Assembly (NCBI RefSeq): GCF_907163105.1
Contig: NZ_OU015321.1
Location: forward strand, 2,185,001-2,249,000
Source: Cloacibacterium caeni
GTDB lineage: Bacteria > Bacteroidota > Bacteroidia > Flavobacteriales > Weeksellaceae
Direction: 5' to 3'
Length of the DNA: 64,000 nt
Part shown: positions 45,118-54,466 of the stretch, one piece after another
Position numbering within the stretch: position 1 is the stretch's first letter
Layout of the letters: each line of letters starts with the position of its first letter
Translations under genes and position numbers: made by a program
Notes under the pieces: generated by a model
Told to the model about the DNA's origin: nothing
Database searches by the model: none
The model's input: the letters and a program-made list of their open reading frames with translations, nothing else

Positions 45118-46583
45118 ATGAATGAGACGGATTTAAAAAAGCTTCTTGAAGAATTAGTGCAACAACCTCAAGAATCTGAGTGGATAGAGTTTAAGCATAA
45201 TTTTCATTCTCCAGAAGAAATTGGCGAGCGAATTTCTGCATTGTCAAATAGTGCTTGCATCCTAAATAAAGAATTTGGTTATTTAGTTTTCGGTATAGAA
45301 AATAATACTCACAAAATTTTAGGCACTACTTTCAAGGCAAAATCCCACAAAGCAAAGGGAAATGAAGAGCTTGAAATGTGGTTGGCTACAAGGCTTAATC
45401 CTCGAATTGATTTTCAGATTTATGAGTTTGATTACGATAATAAACATATTTCTTTTTTTGTAATACCTGCCGCCAAAACACAACCTGTAGAGTTTTTACA
45501 TCAAGCGTACATAAGAGTAGGCAGTTTTACTAAAAAATTAAATGAGTTTGCTGATAAACAAGCAAAAATTTGGAGAAATACTGGCAAACCATACGAGTTA
45601 GAAATTGCACAAGACGGATTAAGCATTTCAGATGTTATTAAATTATTAAGCACGGAAACCTATTTCGATCTTTTAAAAATTCCTTATCCATCAGACCAAA
45701 AAGGCGTAATTGAAAAGTTGATGGATGACAATATAATTGTTAAAATTCACTCGAAGTATGCTATTACTAATTTAGGAGCTTTATTATTTGCGAAAGAATT
45801 AAAAGATTTCGAATCTGTTGAGCGAAAGTCTGTAAGAGTTATTGTTTACAAAGGAACCAATAAAGTAGAAACCGAAAGAGAGCAAATAGGCGCTAAAGGA
45901 TATGCACTCGGCTTTGAAGGTTTGGTAACTTGGATTAATGGACAATTGCCTGCAAATGAAGAAATTGGAAAAGCACTTAGAACCGAATCCAGAATGTATC
46001 CAGAAATAGCCATTCGTGAATTAGTCGGAAACTTATTAATCCATCAAGATCTTAATAGCAAAGGCTTTCCAATGATTGAAATATTTAAAGACCGTATCGA
46101 ATTTACAAACCCAGGAGAACCCATTGTAAATCCAGACCGTTTTATTGATGCGTATAATTCTAGAAACGATAAATTAGCAGACTTAATGCGAAGAATGGGT
46201 TTCTGCGAAGAATGGGTTTCTGCGAAGAAAAAGGCTCTGGTATGGATAAAGTTTTTTTCTACAACGAATTGTATCAATTGCCACCTATTAGCGTATTGGT
46301 GGTAGAACACAAAACACGCGTAACTATTTATTCCTACAAAGCTCTAAATGATTTGGACAAGAAAGAAAAAATAAGAGCTTGTTATCAGCACGCTTGTTTA
46401 AAATACGTTTCTAACGACAAAATGACCAATCAATCTTTGCGTGATCGTTTCAAAATAGAAGATCAAAATGCAGCTATTGCATCCCGAATCATTAAAGATG
46501 CTTTAGAAGAAGGCGTGGTAAAACTAGAAGACCCTGAAAGCAAATCACGGAAGTATGCCAAATACATACCTTATTGGGCATAA
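45118..46583 (+). pseudogene. Schlafen AlbA_2-domain ATP-binding protein, frameshifted by a 17-bp tandem duplication
   Basis: The first frame (45118-46305) gives an AlbA_2 domain (about 1-150, with SEWIEFKHNF and FGYLVFGIEN), then an HATPase_c_4-type region (RELVGNLLIHQD, RIEFTNPGEP), and then goes out of frame after MRRMGFCEE. The proper continuation EKGSGMDKVFFYNELYQLPP and a C-terminal winged helix lie in another frame (46212-46583). The cause is a 17-bp direct duplication at 46188-46221. Removing one copy restores a 482-residue protein. The G-box GSG is lost in the frameshifted product. The second AlbA_2 gene at 48740 is intact. Confidence 0.88.
46188..46227. repeat. 17-bp tandem duplication with a 6-bp third part-copy
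   Basis: GCGAAGAATGGGTTTCT at 46188-46204 and 46205-46221, followed by GCGAAG at 46222-46227. The ancestral sequence had GCGAAG on both sides of 11 bases, so slippage between these 6-mers can create or remove the extra copy. Confidence 0.92.
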
Positions 46584-46584
46584 T

Positions 46585-46780
46585 CTTATTTGATGGTTAT
46601 TTGATAAATAGCGATTACAAAAACATAAATCACTGATAATGAACCGTTTTTTATTTGATGCTTATTTGATTTTTCTGCTGGTTCTGATGGATTCTTATTT
46701 GATGACTAATTGATGAAAAGACATATCAAAAATATAAACACCTGAAAACTAAATACATTTTATTTGATGCTTATTTGATA
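46585..46780. repeat. Four paired TTATTTGAT repeats
   Basis: The nonamer TTATTTGAT occurs as pairs, usually 11 bp apart, starting at about 46586, 46651, 46694 (second half TAATTGAT) and 46760. The set begins immediately after the first AlbA_2 gene stop and ends 48 bases before hsdS. No gene is seen in 46584-46828. Confidence 0.75.
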
Positions 46781-46828
46781 AACACTCAACTATTCTAATT
46801 TTTAGAAAAGTTCAAAACCTAAAAAACA

Positions 46829-48037
46829 ATGAAACAAAACACTACATACAAACAAACAGAACTCGGACTTATCCCAGAAGATTGGGAAGTGAAGAAGTTG
46901 GGGAAAGTAGGAGAAATTGATAAAAAAAGTTTAAACTCTAATACTGATAAAGAATATGAATTTGATTATATTTCATTGTCGGATGTTGATTCTGACCAAT
47001 TTTCAATAAAAACAAGTAAGCAGAAATTTAAAAATGCACCATCAAGAGCAAGAAGAATTGTAAAAAAAGGAGATGTACTTTTATCTACTGTTAGACCAAA
47101 CCTAGAAGGCTTTACAATCATTAGAGATGAAGTAAAAGATTTAATTGCTTCTACTGGTTTTGCAGTAATTACATCCAAAAATGAACTTCATAATGAATAT
47201 TTATTTAATTTTTTATTTAGTAATATTATTAAAAGACAATTTCATAAATTATTAGTTGGTTCTAATTACCCAGCAATCAATTCAAGTGATGTTAAAAACC
47301 TCAAAATCCCACTTCCACCATTATTAGAGCAAAAGAAAATAGCAGATTGCCTTTCTACTTGGGACTGTGCCATAGAAAAACAAAGCCAATTAATAAACGC
47401 ACTTACCCAACGTAAAAAAGCCCTTATGCAACAACTCCTTACTGGCAAAAAACGTTTGCCTCGGTTTGAAGGAAAATGGAATCTAAATTCTATTAATGAT
47501 TTGTTTATTTTTAAAAATGGTAAAGCACATGAAAATGATATTGATGAAAATGGAAAATACATTTTGGTAAATTCAAAGTTTATATCAACCGACGGAGAAA
47601 TTTCAAAAAAAACCAATAGTAATTTAGCTCCATTGGAAGTTAATGATTTGGTTTTTGTAATGAGCGATGTTCCTAATGGAAAAGCTTTGGCAAAGTTTTG
47701 TTTAATTAAAGAAGATAATTTATATACATTAAATCAAAGGATTGGTTTATTAAAAATAAAAAAAGGAAATCCTATTTTTATGTATTATCTTCTCAATAGA
47801 AATTCGTATTTTTTAATGTTTGATAATGGAGTTGGACAGACAAATTTAAGAAAAGATGATATACTAGACTGCCCTTTAAATATCCCTTCCCTTTCAGAAC
47901 AAACCGCCATTGCAGAAATATTAGCTACCGCAGATAGAGAACTGCAACTGCAAAAAGAAAAACTTGCCCAATTGCAACAACAGAAAAAAGGCTTAATGCA
48001 GGTTTTGCTTACTGGAAAGAAGAGATTAATCAATTAA
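46829..48037 (+). CDS. hsdS: Type I R-M specificity subunit HsdS
   Basis: A 402-residue two-TRD specificity subunit that sets the bipartite recognition site. It starts with the typical ELGLIPEDWEVKKLG. TRD1 (about 15-165) is followed by conserved region 1 (LLEQKKIADCLSTWDCAIEK... to LLTGKKRL), TRD2 (about 215-350) and a matching C-terminal conserved region (LSEQTAIAEILATADRELQL... to LLTGKKRLIN). The repeated LLTGKKRL ends mark the pseudo-symmetry. The gene is intact. Confidence 0.93.
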   Translation: MKQNTTYKQTELGLIPEDWEVKKLGKVGEIDKKSLNSNTDKEYEFDYISLSDVDSDQFSIKTSKQKFKNAPSRARRIVKKGDVLLSTVRPNLEGFTIIRDEVKDLIASTGFAVITSKNELHNEYLFNFLFSNIIKRQFHKLLVGSNYPAINSSDVKNLKIPLPPLLEQKKIADCLSTWDCAIEKQSQLINALTQRKKALMQQLLTGKKRLPRFEGKWNLNSINDLFIFKNGKAHENDIDENGKYILVNSKFISTDGEISKKTNSNLAPLEVNDLVFVMSDVPNGKALAKFCLIKEDNLYTLNQRIGLLKIKKGNPIFMYYLLNRNSYFLMFDNGVGQTNLRKDDILDCPLNIPSLSEQTAIAEILATADRELQLQKEKLAQLQQQKKGLMQVLLTGKKRLIN

Positions 48038-48057
48038 CAACAAAAACACAAAATAGT

Positions 48058-48678
48058 ATGGGAAAAGAATTAATTAAAATTTCGTTAACAGAATTTATGA
48101 ACTTCGTAAATAAATCTGGTAGTGCAAAATCTACCGTGGTTTAAAATTCTAAAAACAAAAGAGACGAAGAATATGAGCATTACAAAGATTATTGGCTGAA
48201 ATTAAGAGAAAAATTAAAATCTGTACATAAAAAAGCTCAAACTCATGATGATTTAAGAGCATTATTAGATGATATTCATTCTGATAAAAAAGTAAATTAT
48301 AAAGCTGCAATAGAAGGATATATAAAATTTTGGAAAAAAAGAAAAATAGAATGGGTAAATCCTCCAAGAAAAACTTGGACAGTTGGAGATGTAAAAATAG
48401 AACTAAACCCAGAGCTTGGACTTGTAGTTAGAGATAAGATATATATAATAAAGCTTTTTACTACTGCAAATACCGATATTAACAAAATGCACGCAGATTT
48501 AATCCTTAACCTAATGGAAAAAGAACTTCGTGAAAAAGTTTCGGGAGATGAAGTTGTTTTTGGTGTATTAGATGTAAAAAGAGGTAAATTATTTGAAAAT
48601 AAAAATCAAGACACCTCTTTATATCCTCTCTTAAATGGAGAAGCAAAAAGCTTTGAAACGATTTGGAAAGCTATTTAA
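48058..48678 (+). pseudogene. Unknown protein interrupted by one in-frame TAA
   Basis: One frame stays open for 207 codons from ATG 48058 to TAA 48676-48678 except for a TAA at codon 29 (48142-48144), between STVV and NSKNKRDEEYEHYKDYW. TAA is one base from AAA, CAA or GAA. I do not recognise the protein. The N-terminal 28 residues (ELIKISLTEFMNFVNKSGSA) look like a small helical lead; the rest has a basic helical middle and an alpha/beta C-terminus. It lies between hsdS and the second AlbA_2 gene, so it is probably an accessory part of the R-M island. Reinitiation downstream is possible. Confidence 0.72.
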
Positions 48679-48690
48679 AGCCATCTCAAA

Positions 48691-48719
48691 CGGACTTACA
48701 ACGGACTTGGTTCGGAGTT
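48691..48719. repeat. Three CGGACTT repeats at 11-bp spacing
   Basis: CGGACTT at 48691-48697 and 48702-48708, CGGAGTT at 48713-48719, one helical turn apart, 21 bases upstream of the second AlbA_2 gene. Confidence 0.6.
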
Positions 48720-48739
48720 AATTAGAAAAATAATAAAAT

Positions 48740-50398
48740 ATGACAACACAAGAATTAAACGACATATTAAATAGACTTTGTGGCTTAGAAGCAGAAAATG
48801 AAATTGTTGAATTTAAAGAGGCGAAATCTAATTACGATTTTACCAAATTAGGCAAATATTTTTCTGCTCTTAGTAATGAGGCCAATCTAAAAGGTAAACC
48901 TTTTGGGTGGCTTGTTTTTGGCATAGAAGATAAAAAACATAACATAGTTGGTTCTATTTACAGAAGCAAGAGGAAAGATTTAGACAGCCTAAAAGGTGAA
49001 ATGGCCAATAAAACCACTAACCGAATTTCTTTTATAGACATTCACGAAGTAAATTTACCAGAAGGACGTGTAGTTATGTTTCAAATTCCCGCTGCTCCAA
49101 AAGGAATTCCAACTGCATTTGACGGGCATTACTACTCACGTGATGGCGAAGAGCTAGTTCCTTTAAATATTGAAAAAATCGAACGGATAAGAGCGCAAGC
49201 AACAAAAGAAGATTGGAGTGCTGCAATTGTCCCAGCTGCAACATTAGAGGATTTAGATGAAGATGCAATTGCTTTGGCTAGAAAAAATTTTAAAAACAAA
49301 TTCCCAGATAAAGCAGATGAAGTAGATCTTTGGGATAACATTACTTTTTTAAATAAAGCTAAAGTTACTAGCAAGGGAAAAATTACGAGAACCGCTTTAA
49401 TTCTTTTGGGGAAAGATGAATCAGAGCATTTGCTTAATCCAGCAGATGCAAAAATTCGATGGAAATTAATGGATGAATTAAATAATGACATCGACTATGA
49501 AATTTTTGGTATTCCTCTTATTTTATCCGTAGAGAAAGTATTTGCAAAAATTAGAAATATCAAGTATCGATATATGCAAGAGGGAACAATTTTTCCAACT
49601 GAAGTTGCAAAATATGAACCTTTCTCTATTCGAGAAGCCATCAACAATTGCATTGCTCACCAGGACTATACAAAAAATGCGAGAATAAATGTTATTGAAA
49701 TGCCAGATCAATTGATTTTTACCAATCAAGGTTCTTTTATTCCAGGAAATGTAGAAAAAGTTGTTATTGAAGATTCCCCAGAAGAATTTTATCGAAATCG
49801 CTTTTTAGCTACAGCAATGTTTAATCTCAAAATGGTTGATACCGCTGGTGGCGGAATCAAGAAAATTTATAATTTTCAAAGAGCTAGATTTTTTCCTCTC
49901 CCTGATTACGATTTAGCAAATGATAAAGTAAAAATGGTACTTTCTGGAAAAATCCTCGATTTGGAATATGCTCGTTTATTAGCGCAGAACAAGGATTTAA
50001 CATTGGAAGAAATTATGATGTTGGATAAAGTGCAAAAAAAACTACCACTTACTGATTTTGAAGAGAAACATTTGAAAAGTAAAAAACTAATAGAGGGCAG
50101 AAAACCAAATTTCTTCATTAGTTTAAAAGTAGCACAAAAAACTGGACAAAAGGCAGATTACACTAAAAATAAAGGTTTTGACAAACAGTATTATTTAGAT
50201 TTAATAATAAAAGCAATTAAAGAACATAAAGATCTAACGAGAAAAGATGTAGATGATTTATTATGGACAAAGCTACCTGATTGGATGACTGAAAAACAAA
50301 AGAAAATAAAAATAAATCATCTATTGTCAGAATTACGTAGAAGTGAAGTAATAGAAAACAAAGGAACTTTTGGCAAACCAAAATGGGAGCTAAAATAA
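48740..50398 (+). CDS. Schlafen AlbA_2-domain ATP-binding protein with winged helix
   Basis: A 552-residue protein. Domains in order: AlbA_2 (about 1-140; ENEIVEFKEAKSNYDF, FGWLVFGIED), a linker, an HATPase_c_4-type ATP-binding region (about 300-385; FSIREAINNCIAHQDY, VDTAGGGIKKIYNF with the GGG loop intact), and C-terminal DNA-binding helices (to 552; LTRKDVDDLLW, INHLLSELRRSEVIENKG). Proteins of this type often accompany type I R-M genes; their job is unknown, with transcription control or defence both possible. It is a distant relative of the broken gene at 45118 and is bracketed by two sets of short repeats. Confidence 0.85.
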   Translation: MTTQELNDILNRLCGLEAENEIVEFKEAKSNYDFTKLGKYFSALSNEANLKGKPFGWLVFGIEDKKHNIVGSIYRSKRKDLDSLKGEMANKTTNRISFIDIHEVNLPEGRVVMFQIPAAPKGIPTAFDGHYYSRDGEELVPLNIEKIERIRAQATKEDWSAAIVPAATLEDLDEDAIALARKNFKNKFPDKADEVDLWDNITFLNKAKVTSKGKITRTALILLGKDESEHLLNPADAKIRWKLMDELNNDIDYEIFGIPLILSVEKVFAKIRNIKYRYMQEGTIFPTEVAKYEPFSIREAINNCIAHQDYTKNARINVIEMPDQLIFTNQGSFIPGNVEKVVIEDSPEEFYRNRFLATAMFNLKMVDTAGGGIKKIYNFQRARFFPLPDYDLANDKVKMVLSGKILDLEYARLLAQNKDLTLEEIMMLDKVQKKLPLTDFEEKHLKSKKLIEGRKPNFFISLKVAQKTGQKADYTKNKGFDKQYYLDLIIKAIKEHKDLTRKDVDDLLWTKLPDWMTEKQKKIKINHLLSELRRSEVIENKGTFGKPKWELK

Positions 50399-50406
50399 TA
50401 CAATTT

Positions 50407-50448
50407 GTTAGAGTAACTGTTAGAGGTTTTGTTAGAGAACTGTTAGAG
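50407..50448. repeat. Four GTTAGAG repeats at 11-12-bp spacing
   Basis: GTTAGAG starts at 50407, 50419, 50431 and 50442, directly after the second AlbA_2 gene and 76 bases before hsdR. Spacing of about one helical turn suggests protein binding on one face. Confidence 0.75.
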
Positions 50449-50523
50449 ATTGCTTTTTATTAAATTGATTATCAAATGTTTATCTCTAATAAATTTAATA
50501 AATATTAAATAAAAATAATACAA

Positions 50524-53500
50524 ATGAGCCATTTCACCGAAGACAATACCGCACAAATCCCCGCCCTTAAATTGCTCATCAATTTAGGCTACCAATACCT
50601 TACGCCTTCCGAAGCATTGCAAATGCGTGAAGACAGAGAAAGCAATGTTTTGCTTACTTCTATTTTAAGGGAACAGCTAAAGAAAATAAATACCATAAAA
50701 ATTGGCTCTAAACAAGCAGACTTTTCCGATGCTAATATAGAACGTGCCATTCATTCGCTGAAAGACATTCCTTTAGCCGAAGGTTTGGTAAATGCAAGTA
50801 ACCGTGCGTATAACCTTTTGCGTTTTGGCAATGCTTTGGAACAATCTATTGATGGCGACAAAAAAAGCCATACCATTCAATACATTGATTGGGAAAAACC
50901 CGAAAATAATGTATTTCACATTACCGAAGAATTTTCCGTAATGCGTACTGGTAGAAAAGACACGTATCGCCCGGATTTGGTATTGTTTATCAACGGAATC
51001 CCTTTGTCTGTAATAGAATCTAAAAGTCCAACAATAAAAATACCGCTCAAAGAAGCCATTTCGCAACATACCCGCAACCAAATGGAAGACGGCATACAAA
51101 ATCTGTATGTCTATAGTCAGATTTTAGGTGCAATATCACTTACCGAAGCCAAATATGCTACCACCAATACCAAAGAAGAATTTTGGGCAGTTTGGAAAGA
51201 GAAAGACCAAAATTTTATAGACCAATTGCCAGAAATTATAAATGTCGATTTAACGAAAGAAACGGAAAGTAAAATTTTTTTTCAAAACGATTTTCGAGGA
51301 AATTTCGATTTTTTAAATTACAAAGAAAAATACGAAGTAGAAATTACCCCTACTTTACAAGATGTAATGCTTTATGGCTTATTTAGCAAAGAGCGTTTTT
51401 TAGAAATCATCAAAGATTTTATTTTGTTTGAGGGCGGCATTGTAAAAAAAGTAGCCCGCTTTCAACAGTATTTCTCCATCAATAAAATCATTAATAGAAT
51501 AAAACCCATACGAAACGGAAAACGTTTAGGCGGTGTAATTTGGCACACACAAGGAAGCGGTAAATCTTTAACTATGGCTATGTTAGCTAGAAAAGTAAAA
51601 GATACTGTGAAAAATCCACAAATTATTTTAGTAACCGACAGAGTAGATTTGGACAGGCAAATAACCACAACGCTTCAAAAAGTAGAAATAGAGGTAATAA
51701 ATGCCACATCTGGTAAACAATTAATACAATTATTAAAAGGAAATGGCGATTTTGTAACGACTAGCATTATCAATAAATTTCAGGCAGCGGTAAACGAATT
51801 GGCAAACAATCCGCTAGAAAGTCCCAATATTTTTGTTTTAATAGACGAAGCACACCGCACACAATATGGTGTTTTCAATGTAAATATGGAAAGAGTGTTA
51901 CCTAATGCTTGTTTTATTGTATTTACAGGAACTCCACTTATGAAATCTCAAAAAAGTACAGCCCAAAAATTTGGTGGAATTATTGATACTTATACCATCA
52001 ATGAAGCCGTTGCCGACAAAGCAATTGTTCCTATTTTATACGAAGGCAGATTTGCGGTACAAGATGTGAATCAAAATGCTTTGGATAGAGGTTTTGATAT
52101 CGTTGCAGAAGATTTAACCGAGTACAATAAGACAGAACTAAAAAAGAAAATGAACAATGCTGGTTTGATAAGTAAAACCGACCAAAATATTTATCAAACT
52201 GCTATGGATATAAGTCGCCATTTTGCTGGCAATTGGGGAAAAGACAACACAGGCGTTCATTCTGGCTTTAGAGGAATGGTGGTTTGTCCAGATAAATTAA
52301 CCGCTGTAAAATACAAGAAAGCTTTTGATTTAATTGGCAAAGTTTCTACAGAAGTGGTTATGTCCTCACCAGACCCTCGTGAAGGAAATAATGATGTTCA
52401 TAGCAGTGAAGCGAGTGAAGTGGTACAATATTACAATTTATTAAAAACAAAATACGGAAATGATATTGACAAATCTATTATTCAGCAATATGAAAATGGA
52501 GAAAGTATAGAATTACTCATTGTTATTGATAAACTATTAACAGGTTTTGATGTGCCACAAACCATCGTGATGTATTTGTGTAGAAAATTAAGAGAGCACT
52601 CATTATTACAAGCAATTGCAAGGGTAAATAGAGTTTATGCGGGTAAAGATTACGGTTTTATTATAGATTATGCTGGAATTATGCACGAACTAGAAGAAGC
52701 TATGGAAACCTATACTACAGACGAAGACCAAACAGAATTGATGGATTTGCAAAATACTTTAACCGATATATCACAAGAAATTGCAAAACTTCCACAAACG
52801 TATTCCGACTTAATAAATCTTTTTAAAACTTTAAAAAATAAAAATAATATTGATGAATACATCAATTATTTATCAGATATCGCATTGAGAGAAGAGTTTT
52901 ATGCAAAATTTAATCTATTTGCAAAAATTCTTAAAATGGCACTTTCTACGGTAACTTTTTATGATTATACGCCTACAGAAAGAATTGATTTATACAAAAA
53001 TGATTTAAAGAAATTTGCAGGAATTAGAGTTGCTGTGAACAATATATATGTGGACAATGTAAGTTTTGCACAGTACGAAAAACAACTTCAGAAATTACTA
53101 GACCAACACGTAATTACAGAAGAAATCATCAGACTTACCGAGCAAATAGATATACTGGACACCGAAACATTCAACGAAGAATTAGAAAAAGTAGTTGGCA
53201 ACAGAGCAAAAGCAGAAAAAATAGCTTCGGCAACCTCAAAGTATATCAACGAAAAAAGAGATACCGACCCTGTTTTGTTCAAAAAAACTATCCGAACTCA
53301 TTAAGCAAACCATTGCAGATATGAGAGCTGATAGACTTTCGGATTTAGAAGCTTTACAAAAACTAAAGGACATCAGAAATGAAGCTATCGGCACAAAAGC
53401 GAGTGATGTTCCTGAAACTCTGAACCAAAAAAAAAGAAACATTCCTATATTCAGATTTTTGCAAAATGAACAAGTAGAAAAATCCGAAGAAAGCACCTTG

Positions 53501-53677
53501 TTTTTAGATGAATTAATTGCTCAAAATGAAATTGTTGATTGGCACAAAAACACCGATATCCTCAATAGAATAGAACTTGATTTTGGAGATTATTTGATGG
53601 ATATCCAAGGATTTACTCTAGAAAAAGCAGATGAAATTACAAAAAAATGTATTGAAATTGCAATTGCAAATAAATAG
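50524..53677 (+). CDS. hsdR: Type I R-M restriction subunit HsdR, frameshifted at an A7 tract
   Basis: The restriction and translocation subunit. The first frame (50524-53304, 926 residues) has the N-terminal nuclease region (RPDLVLFINGIPLSVIESKS, with the PD...ExK pattern), Walker A WHTQGSGKSLTM, DEAH box VLIDEAHRTQYG and the helicase motif LLQAIARVNRVY. It stops at KKTIRTH. Dropping one A from the seven at 53281-53287 reads on as KKLSELIKQTIADMRADRLS into the frame that ends at 53677, giving 1050 residues, the normal length. The lost C-terminus is the part that binds the M/S core. This may be a mutation, a phase switch, transcriptional slippage, or a sequencing error. Confidence 0.9.
53281..53287 (+). 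other. A7 tract at the hsdR frame break
   Basis: Seven A in TTCAAAAAAACTATCC; six A would keep hsdR in frame. The tract is a natural site for replication or RNA polymerase slippage. Confidence 0.8.
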
Positions 53678-53681
53678 GAAT

Positions 53682-54389
53682 ATGCTACATTTTATAGAAT
53701 TTGGTTCAAAGAAAATAGAGTTTATCATAAAATACTCTACTAGAAAAACACTCGGAATTAAGGTTTCACCAGACAAAACTGTCCAAGTCTCTGTGCCTTT
53801 AGAAACCAACATGGAAGAAATAGAAAAATGGGTTTACAAAAAAACAAGATGGATTTTCAAGCAACAAAATTATTTTGATACGCTTGATTTATATGATACT
53901 AATTATGAAATGAAATCTGGTTATAGTGTATTTTATTTAGGAAGACAATATAAAATTAATATAAAAATCTCTAAAAAAGAAGAAGTTTCTTATTTAGGAA
54001 ATCAATTCCTAATTTTGGTAAAAAAGAAAGAAAACGCTTCTGTAATTTTTGAAAAATGGTGGAAAGAACGTGCGATACTTAAGATTTCAGAAATAGCACT
54101 TCCCATGATGAAAAAATTTGAAAAAAATCATCACATCCCTTCTAAAATTAATTTTCAAGAAATGCCGACACGCTGGGGAAGCTGCACCGTGAAAAATAAA
54201 TTAATTTTCAACCCTAGATTAATTCACGTTCCGAAACGCTGCATAGAATATGTTATCATGCACGAGCTTTGTCATCTAATTCACAAACATCATAATAAAG
54301 ATTTTTTTGAATTACTAACACTAAAAATGCCAGATTGGGAAAAGAGAAAAGAAAAATTGGATAAATACCGACAATCAAAAGAAATATAA
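53682..54389 (+). CDS. YgjP-like metallopeptidase domain protein (DUF45)
   Basis: A 235-residue protein of the M48-related YgjP/WLM family. The zinc site is HELCHLIHKHHNKDF (HExxH plus a third His), preceded by the family motif MPTRWGSCTVKNKLIFNPRL. Genes of this type often follow hsdR in type I systems; the role is unknown and might be processing or control of the nuclease. It starts 4 bases after the hsdR C-terminal frame ends. ATG 53682 is preferred to the earlier one at 53631, which overlaps hsdR. Confidence 0.88.
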   Translation: MLHFIEFGSKKIEFIIKYSTRKTLGIKVSPDKTVQVSVPLETNMEEIEKWVYKKTRWIFKQQNYFDTLDLYDTNYEMKSGYSVFYLGRQYKINIKISKKEEVSYLGNQFLILVKKKENASVIFEKWWKERAILKISEIALPMMKKFEKNHHIPSKINFQEMPTRWGSCTVKNKLIFNPRLIHVPKRCIEYVIMHELCHLIHKHHNKDFFELLTLKMPDWEKRKEKLDKYRQSKEI

Positions 54390-54400
54390 AACCACAAATA

Positions 54401-54422
54401 AGCCACCCTTTTAGCCACCCTT
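54401..54422. repeat. Right copy of the sub-terminal 22-bp repeat
   Basis: Two AGCCACCCTT units separated by TT, identical to 35723-35744 and in the same orientation, 43 bases inside attR. Confidence 0.75.
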
Positions 54423-54430
54423 AAAAAACA

Positions 54431-54466
54431 AAAACGCTGAAAATCAAATGATTAACAGCGTTTTTT
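54431..54466. terminator. Terminator supplied by the element for the tRNA cluster
   Basis: AAAACGCTG and CAGCGTTTT pair; on the minus strand the hairpin is followed by TTTTTGTTTTTT. It is immediately downstream of tRNA-Leu on the minus strand and stands in for the original terminator now at 35552-35583. Confidence 0.8.

Noticed and set aside
46212-46583. Separate small gene of 123 residues
   Set aside because: It is the out-of-frame C-terminus of the AlbA_2 gene; it joins exactly when one 17-bp copy is removed.
46585-46780. CRISPR-like array of 20-bp repeats
   Set aside because: Each copy is two nonamers with variable gaps (43-66 bp) that are AT-rich and irregular, and there are no cas genes.
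46829-48037. Invertible hsdS shufflon
   Set aside because: The two LLTGKKRL-encoding segments are diverged in DNA and in direct orientation, and the half-hsdS shares no long identical stretch with this gene.
48487-48678. Separate 63-residue gene
   Set aside because: It is the end of the 207-codon frame interrupted at codon 29; the frame is open well upstream of this ATG.
53321-53677. Separate 118-residue gene
   Set aside because: It is the C-terminus of HsdR in the shifted frame after the A7 tract.
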